DNA from: Myxococcota bacterium
Lineage (GTDB): Bacteria; Myxococcota_A; UBA796; UBA9615; JAKLKC01
Reading direction: 5' to 3'
DNA length: 62,575 nucleotides
NCBI GenBank assembly: GCA_023150875.1
Contig: JAKLKC010000041.1
Span: forward strand, 1-62,575
Part shown: piece after piece, positions 1 to 11,448 of the stretch
Layout of the letters: each line of letters begins with the position of its first letter
How positions within the stretch are numbered: position 1 is the first letter of the stretch
Translations under genes and position numbers: made by a program
The notes under the pieces: model-generated
Told to the model about the DNA's origin: nothing
The model's input: the letters and a program-made list of their open reading frames with translations, nothing else
Database searches by the model: none

Positions 1-21
1 GGGATCTGGTGGCTGGTCCGG

Positions 22-1461
22 ATGGCCGCCGGGACCCGGGCGGCGGTGGCGGTGCTCGGGGGGACGGCCCTGGCCACCGTCGCCGGATACGCCGCCGGCC
101 TCCCCCTCTCGGCATCCACCGGCCCGGGCTTCGCGGTCTTCCAGGCGGCCGTAGGCGGATCCCTTCTCCACGTGGTGCTCCATCCCCACCACCCCGGCGG
201 CCCGTCCATGGCGGGGACCGCGGCTCGCCGCGCCGCGGGGCTGGGGGCGGTCGCGGCGGGGGTGGTGCTCTGGTCCCTCTCGACCCACCCGGTGGGCGGG
301 GCGCCGTCCGGCGAGGTGGGCGCGGGTGGGACGTTCGTGGCCCTTGCCCTGGAGAGCGCCCCCGCGCTCCTCCTCGCCTTCCTCGGGGCCGGGATGCTCC
401 CCGAGCTCCTGCCCCGGGCCTCGCTGGCGTGGCTGCGGCGGGGGGGCGCCTCGGCCCAGGCGGTGCGAGGGGTGGCGTTCGGGCTCCCCCTCCCCCTCTG
501 CTCCTGCGGCGTCGTGCCCTTCTATCGTGGCCTGGTGACCCGGGGAGCGCCCGCGCCGGCGGCCATGGCCCTGCTGGTGGCGGCCCCGGAGCTGAGCTTC
601 GCCGCGGTGATGATCTCACTCCCCCTGCTGGGGGGGACCCTGACGGCGGCGCGGGTGGTGGCGGCGGCGGCGGTGGCCCTGGCGGTGGGATGGGGCGTCG
701 GGCGCCTCGCGGGTCCGGCCGCGCCCCTCGCTCCGGACGACGAGGCCGCGGTCGACTCCCGGGGGACGCCGTGGGAGCGGGTGATCCGGGGAGCGCGGTT
801 CGGCCTGGGCGACGTCGTGGACCACACCGCCCCCTGGATCCTCCTCGGCCTCGGGATCGCCGCCTGGGTCGAACCTCTGCTGGGGGCGGACGCCATCGGC
901 AGGCTGCCCGGCGGCGTGGACGTACCCGTCGCCGCGCTTCTGGGCATGCCGGCCTACGTCTGCGCCTCGGGGGCGACCCCCCTGGTGGCGGTCCTGATCC
1001 ACAAGGGCCTGTCCCCCGGGGCGGCCATCGCCTTCCTGCTCACCGGCCCCGCGACGAACGTCACCACCTTCGGCGTCCTGGCACGCCTCCACGGTCCGCG
1101 GGTCGCGGCGGCCTTCGCGGCGGTGATGGCGACCCTGGCCATCGCCTTCGGAGTCGCCGTCAACGCCGTGCTGCCGGCGGTCGGCGCGATCCCCCTCCAC
1201 GCCGTCGCCGACGAGGCACCCGCGGCGTGGGAGCTGGTCTCCGGGGTGGCGCTGGCGGGGGTGCTCTTCGCGTCACTGCTTCGCCAGGGGGTGAGGGGCT
1301 TCATGGAGCCGGTCCTGTCGCCGTTCGCGGGGCAGGGGGAGTGGGAGCGTGGGGGTGGGCACGGGCACGATCACGGGCACGATCACGGGCACGATCACGG
1401 GCACGGTGGCGGGGAGGGGGGGCGGAGTGCCGCGGGGAGGGGCGTGGGGGCGCGGTCCTAG
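22..1461 (+). CDS. SO_0444/ArsP-like metal permease with His-rich tail (possibly 5' partial)
   Basis: A polytopic inner-membrane permease of 479 residues from this ATG. The motif PLCSCGVVP near residue 160 is typical of the DUF318/SO_0444/ArsP permease family, which exports metals, metalloids or organoarsenicals. A second conserved helix pair contains GMPAYVCASGATPL and TGPATNVTTFG. The C-terminus carries a GHDHGHDHGH run (about 1357-1407), suited to binding Zn, Cu or Ni. The frame is open to base 1 of the window with no stop, so the true start may lie upstream. The N-terminal helix (AAVGGSLLHVVLHPH) also looks like the interior of a transporter. The stop overlaps the convergent phosphoesterase stop through a shared CTAG. 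The substrate cannot be read from sequence. Confidence 0.8.
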   Translation: MAAGTRAAVAVLGGTALATVAGYAAGLPLSASTGPGFAVFQAAVGGSLLHVVLHPHHPGGPSMAGTAARRAAGLGAVAAGVVLWSLSTHPVGGAPSGEVGAGGTFVALALESAPALLLAFLGAGMLPELLPRASLAWLRRGGASAQAVRGVAFGLPLPLCSCGVVPFYRGLVTRGAPAPAAMALLVAAPELSFAAVMISLPLLGGTLTAARVVAAAAVALAVGWGVGRLAGPAAPLAPDDEAAVDSRGTPWERVIRGARFGLGDVVDHTAPWILLGLGIAAWVEPLLGADAIGRLPGGVDVPVAALLGMPAYVCASGATPLVAVLIHKGLSPGAAIAFLLTGPATNVTTFGVLARLHGPRVAAAFAAVMATLAIAFGVAVNAVLPAVGAIPLHAVADEAPAAWELVSGVALAGVLFASLLRQGVRGFMEPVLSPFAGQGEWERGGGHGHDHGHDHGHDHGHGGGEGGRSAAGRGVGARS

Positions 1462-2729
1462 TTCGTCCTGACGTCCTGGTGGGCCAGGACCCCGTACTCG
1501 TCGTAGACCTCCACGGTCATCGTGTCCCCCTGGACCTCGAACCAGAAGAAGCCGGCCGCCGCCGCCTGGAACTCGACGGGGTGGGCGGCTCCGTGGGGGC
1601 GCGAGTCGGACCCGCCGCCGCTGACGATGAGCTCGGTCCCCGCGCAGGTGTCGGTGAGCCACTGCAGGCCGTGGTCGTGGCCGCTGACGTAGAGATCGAC
1701 CTGCCCGCACACGTTGTCGTCCAGGAAGCCCTGGACCTCGCTCCCGCGCCCCGCCACGCCGTCGTAGTTCCCGGCGTCGCCGTGGCTGCCGTTGGAGAGG
1801 TACGGGTAATGGCCGAAGGCGATCCTCCACGGGGCGACGGATCCCGAGATCGCCGGCCCCATCACGGACTCCTCCTGGGCCAGGGGCCCGGGGCCCGCCA
1901 GGGGGCGGGTGGTGTCCAGGGCGAAGAACTCCACGTCGGCGTGGGTGAAGGAGTAGTACTCGTTGGGCATGGACCACTTGGAGCTGTAGGCCGTGTGGTC
2001 CACCTGGGCGTCCCCCCGGGCGAGGTCGATGGTGGGGGGCCACCCTCCGCCACCGCCCCCGGGATCGTCCCCGTAGTCGTGGTTCCCCAGCACGGGGTAG
2101 AAGGGGATCGACAGGTCGGCGTAGGGGATCTCGAACTTGTCGTCCCATTGGGGGTCCACGGCGGGATCTGGGGACGTGACCCCCTCGGGGTAGATGTTGT
2201 CGCCCAGCAAGAGGACGAAGTCGCAGCCCTGGTCGCCGCAGACCGTCGCCATGGCGTCCGCGACCGCGTACTGGGTGGCGTTGCCGTTTCCGGTGTCCCC
2301 CACGGCGACGAAGCGGGTCTTGGGGAGCACGTCCACGAAGCGGGTCTCCGAGAACGAGAGGGTCCCGTCCGCGGAGCGCCCCTGCACCTTCCAGTAGACT
2401 CCGTCCGCCCAGGCGCCGTCCTCGCGGCTGGTCCAGTCCCCCTCGGAGAACTGGTAGCGCCGCTGCGACCGCCAGGGGGTCCGCTCCAGGTCGACGTTGA
2501 ACGTGTCCACGGGCGAGAACCACACGCGCCACGAGGCGCATCCCGGGCTCCAGCGGAACTGCGGCGAGTCGGCGACGGCGGTCCCGTCGGCGGGGGAGAG
2601 CAGGAGGACGGTGCAGGCGTCGGCGCGGGCCCGCTCCGCGGTGAGGAGGGCCGCCGCGACGGCGACGGCGGCACCGGCCGCGACGACCCCTCCCTTGAAA
2701 CCGAGGGAACCCCACCACGAAGGCGCCAT
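1458..2729 (-). CDS. Exported purple-acid-phosphatase-like metallophosphoesterase
   Basis: A 423-residue calcineurin-like phosphoesterase close to the ACP5/tartrate-resistant acid phosphatase group. The metal-ligand motifs occur in order: GDTGNGN, GDNIYPEG, GNHDYG, GHYPYLSNGSHGD and SGHDHGLQW. An N-terminal hydrophobic segment (residues 13-33) ending ARADA reads as a signal peptide. A fibronectin/Ig-like stretch precedes the catalytic domain. The start at 2729 has GGGAGGT about 15 bases upstream and a TATCAT -10-like box at 2797-2802; the more upstream ATG at 2828 would precede that box. The likely role is hydrolysis of phosphomonoesters outside the cytoplasm. The gene is convergent with the permease and shares its stop region. 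Confidence 0.88.
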   Translation of the reverse strand: MAPSWWGSLGFKGGVVAAGAAVAVAAALLTAERARADACTVLLLSPADGTAVADSPQFRWSPGCASWRVWFSPVDTFNVDLERTPWRSQRRYQFSEGDWTSREDGAWADGVYWKVQGRSADGTLSFSETRFVDVLPKTRFVAVGDTGNGNATQYAVADAMATVCGDQGCDFVLLLGDNIYPEGVTSPDPAVDPQWDDKFEIPYADLSIPFYPVLGNHDYGDDPGGGGGGWPPTIDLARGDAQVDHTAYSSKWSMPNEYYSFTHADVEFFALDTTRPLAGPGPLAQEESVMGPAISGSVAPWRIAFGHYPYLSNGSHGDAGNYDGVAGRGSEVQGFLDDNVCGQVDLYVSGHDHGLQWLTDTCAGTELIVSGGGSDSRPHGAAHPVEFQAAAAGFFWFEVQGDTMTVEVYDEYGVLAHQDVRTN

Positions 2730-2837
2730 CTCCCGCTCCGGGACCTCCCGTGCCCCGGGGCCGGATCGGCGCTCGGGCCTGGTCGGTCGCGTCCCGATGA
2801 TAGCGCCGGGCCTCGCCCGCCGCGACACGGAAGACGG

Positions 2838-3950
2838 TCAGGGGGTGTCGGAGTAGAAGCGGGCCTTCTCCGCCCGGGCCGAGGCCTCCAGGCGCGCGAA
2901 GTCCGCGGCGGGGATCTGGCCCCCGTCCACGAGCCACTCCAGCTCCGCGAGGCGCCAGTGCCACCAGCTCTCGGCGCCGGCGTCGACCCGGGCCAGGATC
3001 TCGGTGCGGGCGGCCCCCGCCCTCTCCACCCACGCCACGGCCTCGCTCCGGGCCTCACCGGGGCCATCCGGCGGCAGGAGTGCCGCGACGCGCTCCCCGG
3101 CGGCGGACACCAGGGCCGCCCCGGCGAGCCGCTCCGCCGCGGGCCCGCTCCCGGAGGCGAGGCGTTCCCCCACCGCCGCGAGGTCTCGGGCGATGGCGAG
3201 GACCGCCCCGGGATCGGGGGCCTCCGACGCGGGCGGGGGAAGAGCCGCCGAGGGGATCTCGTGCAAGGGCGCGTAGCGGGGCGTCGGCAGGGCGGCATGG
3301 AACCGGGCCAGGACGGCGTCGTCCGCGCCCGCGGACCGGAGGGCGAGGGCCACCCGGTCGAAGAGGTCCGGGAAGGGAGTGGCCGCGCCTCTGGACCGGG
3401 CCAGGGCCCGGAGGGAGGCCGCCGCGGCGTTGGCGTCCCCGGCGAGGGAGCGGTTGATGGCGGAGAACACGGCGTACCGGATGGTGGTGGGATCGAGGCG
3501 GGCGGCGCGCTCCAGCGCCTCCGCGGCGCCGGCGAGGTCCCGTGCCTCGTCGGGGAGGGCCAGCCATCCATCCCAGCTCCCCTGGAGGGTCAGCCCCAGG
3601 AGCAGGTGCGGGAGGGCGTCGCCGGGGAGCCGGTCGACGGCCCGCCGGAGGAGGGGAAGGGCCTCCTCCCCGGTCCCCAGGAGGGCCACCCCCATGAGGG
3701 CGTCGGCGGAGGGCGCACTGGGGAGGGCCGCCCGGGCCTTGGCGAACCACTCCGCACGGTGGGCCCGCGCCCACTCCGCCCGCGTCCTCGCGTCCGCCTC
3801 CCTCGCGGCCCGGCGGGCCTCGCTCGACGCCTCGGTCCCGGCGCCGGGCGCGGTGGCGGGCGCTCCCTCCTGCTCGGCCACCGGCCGCGAGCCACCGCCG
3901 CAGGCGCAGATCACCATGGCGAGCGCGGCGGAGGGTACGCGGAGGGTCAT
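2838..3950 (-). CDS. TPR-like lipoprotein of unknown function
   Basis: A 370-residue Ala/Arg-rich helical protein. Its N-terminus has a short hydrophobic stretch and a possible lipobox ICAC with Cys17, so it is probably a periplasmic or outer-membrane lipoprotein. Regular helix pairs such as ALEDAARLDP-like units and LLRRAVDRLPGDALPHLLLG suggest tetratricopeptide-type scaffolding. No catalytic motif is visible. The start at 3950 gives the signal peptide; the frame is open further upstream but would then run into the acetyltransferase gene. It lies 28 bases downstream of the GNAT gene on the same strand and is probably co-transcribed with it. The function is not recognised. Confidence 0.7.
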   Translation of the reverse strand: MTLRVPSAALAMVICACGGGSRPVAEQEGAPATAPGAGTEASSEARRAAREADARTRAEWARAHRAEWFAKARAALPSAPSADALMGVALLGTGEEALPLLRRAVDRLPGDALPHLLLGLTLQGSWDGWLALPDEARDLAGAAEALERAARLDPTTIRYAVFSAINRSLAGDANAAAASLRALARSRGAATPFPDLFDRVALALRSAGADDAVLARFHAALPTPRYAPLHEIPSAALPPPASEAPDPGAVLAIARDLAAVGERLASGSGPAAERLAGAALVSAAGERVAALLPPDGPGEARSEAVAWVERAGAARTEILARVDAGAESWWHWRLAELEWLVDGGQIPAADFARLEASARAEKARFYSDTP

Positions 3951-3978
3951 CGTCAGGCCTCGTCGTGGGGCCGGGGGC

Positions 3979-4467
3979 TCATCCCCGGGCGCGGTGGGGC
4001 CGGGCGAGGCGCATGCGCCGGTGTGGGCCGACGCCGGGGATCTCGAACTCCCCGGAGACACACTTGAATCCCGCCCGCAGGTAGAACGAGAGGGCCCGGA
4101 CCCTCGCGTTGCACCAGACGTAGCCGGCCTCCCGCTCCCACGCGCGGCCCAGCCCCTCCCTCAGGACCACGGCCCCGAGGCCGCCCCCCCGGGCTCCGTC
4201 GGCGACGGCCATGCCCCGGAGCTGCCATCCCCCACCCGAGACGGGCTCCGCGGAGGGATCGGCGCCGGGGAGGGGGAGCGGGTAGAACGACGCGATCCCG
4301 ACGACGGCACCGTCCCGCTCCAGGGCGAGGTGGAAGGCGCCGCCCAGCCGGTCCTCGGGCCAGTCACACGACTCGATGGGGTGGCCCCGCCGCAGGACCT
4401 GGTGGCGCAGGGGCCAGGTGTCCCGGGGCGGGACCTCGCGCACGGCGAGGAGCGGTGGGGGGGCCAT
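3979..4467 (-). CDS. GNAT-family N-acetyltransferase
   Basis: A 162-residue GNAT fold protein. The acetyl-CoA pyrophosphate-binding motif is LRGMAVADGARGGGLG at about residues 83-98, followed by NARVRALSFYLRAGF, the usual beta6/alpha4 region. GNAT enzymes move an acetyl group from acetyl-CoA to an amine; the acceptor here is unknown. A -10-like TACACT (4474-4479) ends only six bases before the ATG, and no Shine-Dalgarno sequence is visible, so the transcript may be leaderless. No good -35 accompanies it. The lipoprotein gene follows on the same strand. Confidence 0.85.
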   Translation of the reverse strand: MAPPPLLAVREVPPRDTWPLRHQVLRRGHPIESCDWPEDRLGGAFHLALERDGAVVGIASFYPLPLPGADPSAEPVSGGGWQLRGMAVADGARGGGLGAVVLREGLGRAWEREAGYVWCNARVRALSFYLRAGFKCVSGEFEIPGVGPHRRMRLARPHRARG

Positions 4468-4531
4468 GGGGGGAGTGTAGCAGAGGCGGGGAACCCATCG
4501 GGCCCCCGTGGGCCGAGGGCCCGACCCGCCC

Positions 4532-7252
<2,721 letters not shown>

Positions 7253-7569
7253 CGCTTCTGGCTCGCTGGGGCGGAGGGCGGTGGGTCGTGGCTGCCCCTG
7301 GGTTGACGGCGGCGCGGGAAGCGGCCCGCCCGCCCCCGGGCGCCGGGGCAGGTGCTCGGGGCGGGGAATCTTCGCGCAGGAGCGCCGAAGAGGAAAGGCC
7401 CCGGGCGCCGAAGAAGAAGAGGAAGGGGGCCGGGCGGCGATAATCGGTCCGGCGGCGCCGCGGGGCCTCCGAACCCGCCGCGCCGGTGCTATCTTCCGCG
7501 CGCGCCCCCGCTCCCGGGGGCGGCAAGGCGGGGCGGCGCTACGGGCCGTCCGGGACGACAGAGGACTGC
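7253..7569. promoter_or_regulatory. Divergent intergenic region (acnA / 148-residue gene)
   Basis: A 317-base gap between divergent genes. It contains an extended -10 element, TG-c-TATCTT (7487-7495), on the plus strand about 75 bases before the 148-residue gene, and a purine-rich stretch around 7384-7433. No convincing promoter was seen for acnA, and no RNA gene. Confidence 0.4.
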
Positions 7570-8016
7570 ATGCCGAGCCTGAGCGATCTCGTGAAGGACA
7601 AGGACCGCCGCAAGGCGGTGATCGACGACTGCGCCGAGCTCATCGAGGCGGAGGTCGCCTCCAAGAGCGGCCTGACGGGACTGGCGGTGAAGGGGGCCTT
7701 CGCCGTGGTGAAGGCGGTGAGGCCGGGGATCATCCCCCAGGCGGTCCACCACCTCATCGACGACTTCTCGATCCGGATCGATCCCTTCCACGCGGCGTGG
7801 CTCGCCCAGGGCGGCAAGCCCCCCCTGGCGGACTACTTCACCCGCCGCGGCGGGGAGCTGGCCGACGCGCTGCTGACGGTCACCGACGAGAGGGCGGCCC
7901 GGAGCGACAACAAGACGCTGAAGGGCGCTTACGGGAAGCTGAGGCCCCAGGGGAAGAAGCACGTCGAGGAAGCCATGCCCCGCCTGGGGCGCCTGGTGGA
8001 GAAGCACACGCGCTGA
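7570..8016 (+). CDS. Conserved small cytosolic protein (resembles DUF6918)
   Basis: A 148-residue soluble, mostly helical protein. It contains [43 protein letters not shown], and a C-terminal [20 protein letters not shown]. This layout recalls a family of unknown function found mainly in high-GC bacteria (DUF6918, from memory, moderate certainty). There are no signal peptide, membrane or catalytic motifs. The start is fixed by GAGG at 7561-7564 and an extended -10 at 7487-7495. It stands alone, followed by 673 non-coding bases. Confidence 0.75.
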   Translation: MPSLSDLVKDKDRRKAVIDDCAELIEAEVASKSGLTGLAVKGAFAVVKAVRPGIIPQAVHHLIDDFSIRIDPFHAAWLAQGGKPPLADYFTRRGGELADALLTVTDERAARSDNKTLKGAYGKLRPQGKKHVEEAMPRLGRLVEKHTR

Positions 8017-8320
8017 GCCTGGGCGGGGGTGCGCTCCGTGGCGGGGGCGGTGAGGGGGGACGCTCCGGCGGGGTTCGGGTGTTCGCGTCGCGGCGCGCTG
8101 GGCGGGCGGGCGGATGGCCCCGCCGCCGCCGGCCGTCACCCCCTCGATCCATGACCCCCCCACCCAATTCAGGGGTGGGGGGTGGGAGGAGGGTCGCTTG
8201 CGAGGGCGTGCGCGACGGTGCCGCTGTCCTGGATCGCTCCCACGCGCACCCCGCCCGTCCCCGACCGCCTGCCAGGGGCTCCAGACCACCATCGAGGTCG
8301 ACCAGGCGGCGACCACGACA

Positions 8321-8440
8321 CCGCGAGCACGACGCCACGACCGCGAGCACGACACCACGACCGCGAGCACGGCGCCACGAGCACGCCCGCGGCGCCACGA
8401 CCGCGAACGCGACACCGCGACCCCGAGCACGACACCAAGA
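8321..8440. repeat. Six-unit 20-base imperfect tandem repeat
   Basis: Six units in exact 20-base register start at 8321, 8341, 8361, 8381, 8401 and 8421. The consensus is about CCGCGAGCACGACACCACGA, with decaying partial units on each side. Units differ at 1-9 positions. The 20-base period is not a multiple of three, so the repeat is not a coding array. Confidence 0.75.
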
Positions 8441-8570
8441 GCACGACGCCGCGGGCACAACGCCGCGGTCGCAACCGAGCGCTCGTGCCCTCGTACTCCG
8501 CCCCCCACCTTCGCCTCCCGGTCCCACGCCCCTCCCCCCGAGCCTGCCTGCCCCAAAGCCTCGCGAACGC

Positions 8571-8599
8571 TTGCGCTCCGCGCCGGGACGCCGCAGAAT
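8571..8599 (+). promoter_or_regulatory. Predicted promoter of the thiolase gene
   Basis: TTGCGC (8571-8576), 17 bases, CAGAAT (8594-8599). Transcription would start near 8606, about 85 bases before the ATG. The pattern matches other promoters in the window. Confidence 0.45.
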
Positions 8600-8613
8600 T
8601 CCCGGCGACTGAT

Positions 8614-8627
8614 TGAACAGTCATTCA
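8614..8627. promoter_or_regulatory. Inverted repeat, possible TetR-family operator
   Basis: TGAACAGTCATTCA is an imperfect palindrome with perfect TGAA/TTCA arms. It sits just downstream of the predicted thiolase transcription start. TGAA...TTCA palindromes are used by several TetR-type regulators of fatty-acid degradation, such as the Bacillus and Thermus FadR proteins. No regulator gene lies nearby. Confidence 0.35.
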
Positions 8628-8689
8628 GCGAGCGGCCCGGACCCCGATGGGGCCCGCGCCGGCGGGCCATCGCCCCGGGAGACCCTGAG

Positions 8690-9847
8690 ATGTCCGACGC
8701 CTTCATCGTCGAAGCGATCCGCACCCCCATCGGCCGCAAGAACGGCGGCCTCTCCGGCGTCCGCCCCGACGACCTCGCCGCCGCCACCCTCCAGGGCGTG
8801 GTGGAGCGTTCTGGCGTCGATCCCGCCGCCATCGAGGACGTGGTGATGGGCTGCGTGACCCAGGTCGGCGAGCAGGGCATCAACATCGCCCGCACCTCGG
8901 CCCTCATCGCGGGGCTTCCCCAGGAGGTGCCCGGCACGAGCGTCAATCGCATGTGCGGCAGCTCTCAGCAGGCGGTGAACTTCGCCGCGATGGGAGTGAT
9001 GTCCGGCGCCCACGACCTGCTGATCGCGGCGGGGGTCGAGTCCATGAGCCGCATCGCCATGGGCTCCGACATGTTCTACAACGGCGAGATGCAGCTCCCC
9101 TCCCCGGAGCTGTCGTGGCGCTACTCCATCGTCTCCCAGGGGATCTCCGCGGAGATCATCGCCGAGAAGTGGGGCCTCTCCCGCGAGCAGATCGACGCCT
9201 TCTCCCTCCAGAGCCACGAGAAGGCCGCGGCCGCCCAGGACGCCGGCCGCTTCGACCGCGAGGTCATGCCGGTCCGCGCCGCGGTGGAGGGCGAGGTCCG
9301 CACGGTCTCCAAGGACGAGGGGATCCGCCGCGACACCACCCTCGCGCGCCTCGCGGGCCTCAAGCCGGCGTTCAAGGACGACGGCAGGATCACCGCCGGA
9401 TCCTCCAGCCAGATCAGCGACGGCGCCGCAGCGGTCCTGGTGGCCAACGAGGGGGCCGTCAAGCGCCACGGCCTCAAGCCCCGCGCCCGGATCGTGTCCA
9501 TGGCGGTGGCCGGGGTCGACCCCACCATCATGCTGACCGGCCCCATCCCCGCCACCCTCAAGGCCCTCCAGAAGGCCGGCCTCAAGATCGACGACATCGA
9601 CCTCATCGAGATCAACGAGGCCTTCGCCAGCGTGCCCATCGCCACCATGCGGGACGTGGGGATGGACCCCGCGAAGGTGAACGTCAATGGGGGCGCCATC
9701 GCCCTGGGTCACCCCCTCGGCGCGTCGGGCGCGCGCCTCCTCTCGACCCTCCTGGCGGAGCTGGAGCGCCGCGGCGCCCGCTACGGGCTCTCCACGATGT
9801 GCATCGGCTTCGGCCAGGGCATCGCGACCATCATCGAGCGGGTGTGA
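8690..9847 (+). CDS. Thiolase (acetyl-CoA C-acyltransferase)
   Basis: A 385-residue thiolase. The nucleophile Cys89 is in VNRMCGSSQQ, the catalytic His is in [17 protein letters not shown], and the second Cys is in MCIGFGQG near the C-terminus. All match the family in position, and the length is normal (about 390). The enzyme either cleaves 3-ketoacyl-CoA or condenses two acyl-CoAs; sequence does not decide. The start at 8690 has GGGAG upstream, and the protein begins SDAFIVEAIRTPIG, as expected. It is monocistronic, and its 3' end overlaps the convergent DUF2254 gene by 17 bases. A possible operator precedes it. Confidence 0.93.
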   Translation: MSDAFIVEAIRTPIGRKNGGLSGVRPDDLAAATLQGVVERSGVDPAAIEDVVMGCVTQVGEQGINIARTSALIAGLPQEVPGTSVNRMCGSSQQAVNFAAMGVMSGAHDLLIAAGVESMSRIAMGSDMFYNGEMQLPSPELSWRYSIVSQGISAEIIAEKWGLSREQIDAFSLQSHEKAAAAQDAGRFDREVMPVRAAVEGEVRTVSKDEGIRRDTTLARLAGLKPAFKDDGRITAGSSSQISDGAAAVLVANEGAVKRHGLKPRARIVSMAVAGVDPTIMLTGPIPATLKALQKAGLKIDDIDLIEINEAFASVPIATMRDVGMDPAKVNVNGGAIALGHPLGASGARLLSTLLAELERRGARYGLSTMCIGFGQGIATIIERV

Positions 9848-11246
9848 CGCGGGGGGGCGGCACCCGCCCCAGCTCGCGGGAGACGCCGTCCCCCTCTCCC
9901 CCTCTCCCCCCTCCAGCGGCCGCGGACCGCCCCGGTCCCCCCCTCCGCGGCAGTCGCGCCGCCGCCGCCGCCATCCCGCCCCAGATCTCCGCCCGCTCCG
10001 AAGGGGTCTCGGACCTCTGCGCGGCCCGGGCGGCGACGCTCCGGACGTGCTCCCACACCCTCTCGCGCCGCTCGGGATCCGCCACCTCCCCGCCGAGCCG
10101 CCCCAAGGCTCCCAGGACATGGAGCGTGAACGCCCGGTGGGGGGCGCCGTACTCGCCGATCTCCCGCAGGGCCGTGTCCATGATGTCCTCGAACTCCCGG
10201 CGCCTCAGGAAGACGCGGGCGGTCCCGTCCCCATCCCGCAGCACCGCGGGGGGGGGATCCCGGGACGCGACGTGGCCCAGGACCACGCAGATGTGGTCCA
10301 CGCACAGGCGGGCGGTGGTGGGATCGTTGATGCCCGGGGACAGGGCCTTGACCGCGATGTCGGTGAGCTGCCGGACGCCGTAGTCGGGATCGGTCTCGAC
10401 GGAGCGGTGCCGCCGCACCCTCACCGCTCGCCCGATCTGGCGCCGCAGCCTGGGAGTGACCCGCTCCGCCGGCCAGATCGACACCACGGCCGAGCCGGCC
10501 TCGACGAACGAGCCGGGCCGGTGCTCCACCCAGATCGCCAGGTCCGACCGCGCTGCCCTCCTCACGAGGGCGCGCACGTCCACGCGCTCCAGGTATCCGT
10601 GGGTGGGCGCCGCGACGGTCCCCGGCACCGCCGTGGGGACCTCTGCCGGCCTCGCTGGCCCGTCCCCTCCCCCTTCCCGCGCCACGGGGAAACACAGGTC
10701 CACCGCCCGCAGCGTGTCCTCCGTCAGCGCCGCCACCAGCCACGAGACCTGGATGATCTGCGCGGCGTGATGGATGAACACGATGAGCAGGGTGATGCTC
10801 ACCAGCGCCAGGAGGACCGCCCCGAGGACCGCAAGCCCCGGGACGAACCCCCGGGGATCCCCGGCGCGGGTGGACACGATCACCACCACGCAGTAGGCGA
10901 AGGTCCCGATGAACGTCCCCAGGACCACCTGCTCCACCCGCTCCCCCAGGAAGCGGCGGAGGACCCGGGGCGAGTACTGCTGGGCGGCCAGGGAGAGGGC
11001 CACGATGACGACCGAGTAGACCGTGCCCGCCACCGTCGCCATCACCGTGGCGATCACCGCCAGCACCGCCCGCGCGCCCTCCGCCTCGAACCCGAGGACC
11101 CCGGGGATCACGGAGCGGAACGCCCTACCCAGGACGTCGTCCAGGGCGATCGCGCCCACCGCGGCGCCGAGGCAGGCGGCCGCGATCACGGCGGGGACGA
11201 ACCAGTAGGACCTCAGGATCCCGTCCCCCGCCGACGACTCTCGCAT
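9831..11246 (-). CDS. DUF2254 family membrane protein
   Basis: A 471-residue predicted inner-membrane protein of the DUF2254 family. Four hydrophobic segments occupy about residues 14-170, with family-like stretches VYSVVIVALSLAAQQYSPR and VFIHHAAQIIQ. A soluble C-terminal region follows, with EHRPGSFV and DIAVKALSPGINDPTTA. No molecular function is established for the family. The C-terminal 40 residues are low-complexity and Gly/Arg-rich. The start at 11246 precedes MRESSAGDG and the first helix. The gene is divergent from selD, with about 200 bases between them, and its end overlaps the thiolase gene. Confidence 0.85.
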   Translation of the reverse strand: MRESSAGDGILRSYWFVPAVIAAACLGAAVGAIALDDVLGRAFRSVIPGVLGFEAEGARAVLAVIATVMATVAGTVYSVVIVALSLAAQQYSPRVLRRFLGERVEQVVLGTFIGTFAYCVVVIVSTRAGDPRGFVPGLAVLGAVLLALVSITLLIVFIHHAAQIIQVSWLVAALTEDTLRAVDLCFPVAREGGGDGPARPAEVPTAVPGTVAAPTHGYLERVDVRALVRRAARSDLAIWVEHRPGSFVEAGSAVVSIWPAERVTPRLRRQIGRAVRVRRHRSVETDPDYGVRQLTDIAVKALSPGINDPTTARLCVDHICVVLGHVASRDPPPAVLRDGDGTARVFLRRREFEDIMDTALREIGEYGAPHRAFTLHVLGALGRLGGEVADPERRERVWEHVRSVAARAAQRSETPSERAEIWGGMAAAAARLPRRGGPGRSAAAGGGRGGEGDGVSRELGRVPPPRVTPAR

Positions 11247-11357
11247 CACGCTCCGCCCGCCCGGCGCCGCCTCCCGGGCCGCGCTCCCCGACGGGCCGAG
11301 GTCCGAGCAGGATGCGTGCCCCGGTGGGGAAGACGCTCCCCCAGCCCGCCCGCCCGC

Positions 11358-11386
11358 TGGCCGGCGCACGCGTCCGGCCCTACAAT
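11358..11386 (+). promoter_or_regulatory. Predicted selD promoter
   Basis: TGGCCG (11358-11363), 17 bases, TACAAT (11381-11386). The start of transcription would be near 11393, leaving a leader of about 56 bases before the ATG at 11449. It supports a start upstream of the internal TGA. Confidence 0.45.
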
Positions 11387-11448
11387 CCCCCGGCCGTGAG
11401 GCTCCCGCGGGGCGGTCCCGTGGGCGGTCCGCCGGCACGAGGAGGGAC

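Larger units (their letters stand above)
8017..8689. other. 673-base non-coding region before the thiolase
   Basis: No supportable gene on either strand; the open frames here are Arg/Ala-rich low-complexity artefacts. The region holds a 20-base imperfect tandem repeat (8321-8440), then a promoter and an inverted repeat just upstream of the thiolase, both listed separately. Confidence 0.6.

Noticed and set aside
9-4067. A very long open frame (over 1300 codons) crossing four genes
   Set aside because: It is Arg/Gly/Pro-rich low-complexity and runs through recognised genes in other frames; high GC content removes stop codons by chance.
8321-8440. CRISPR array
   Set aside because: The units are contiguous with no spacers and are too variable; no cas genes are present.
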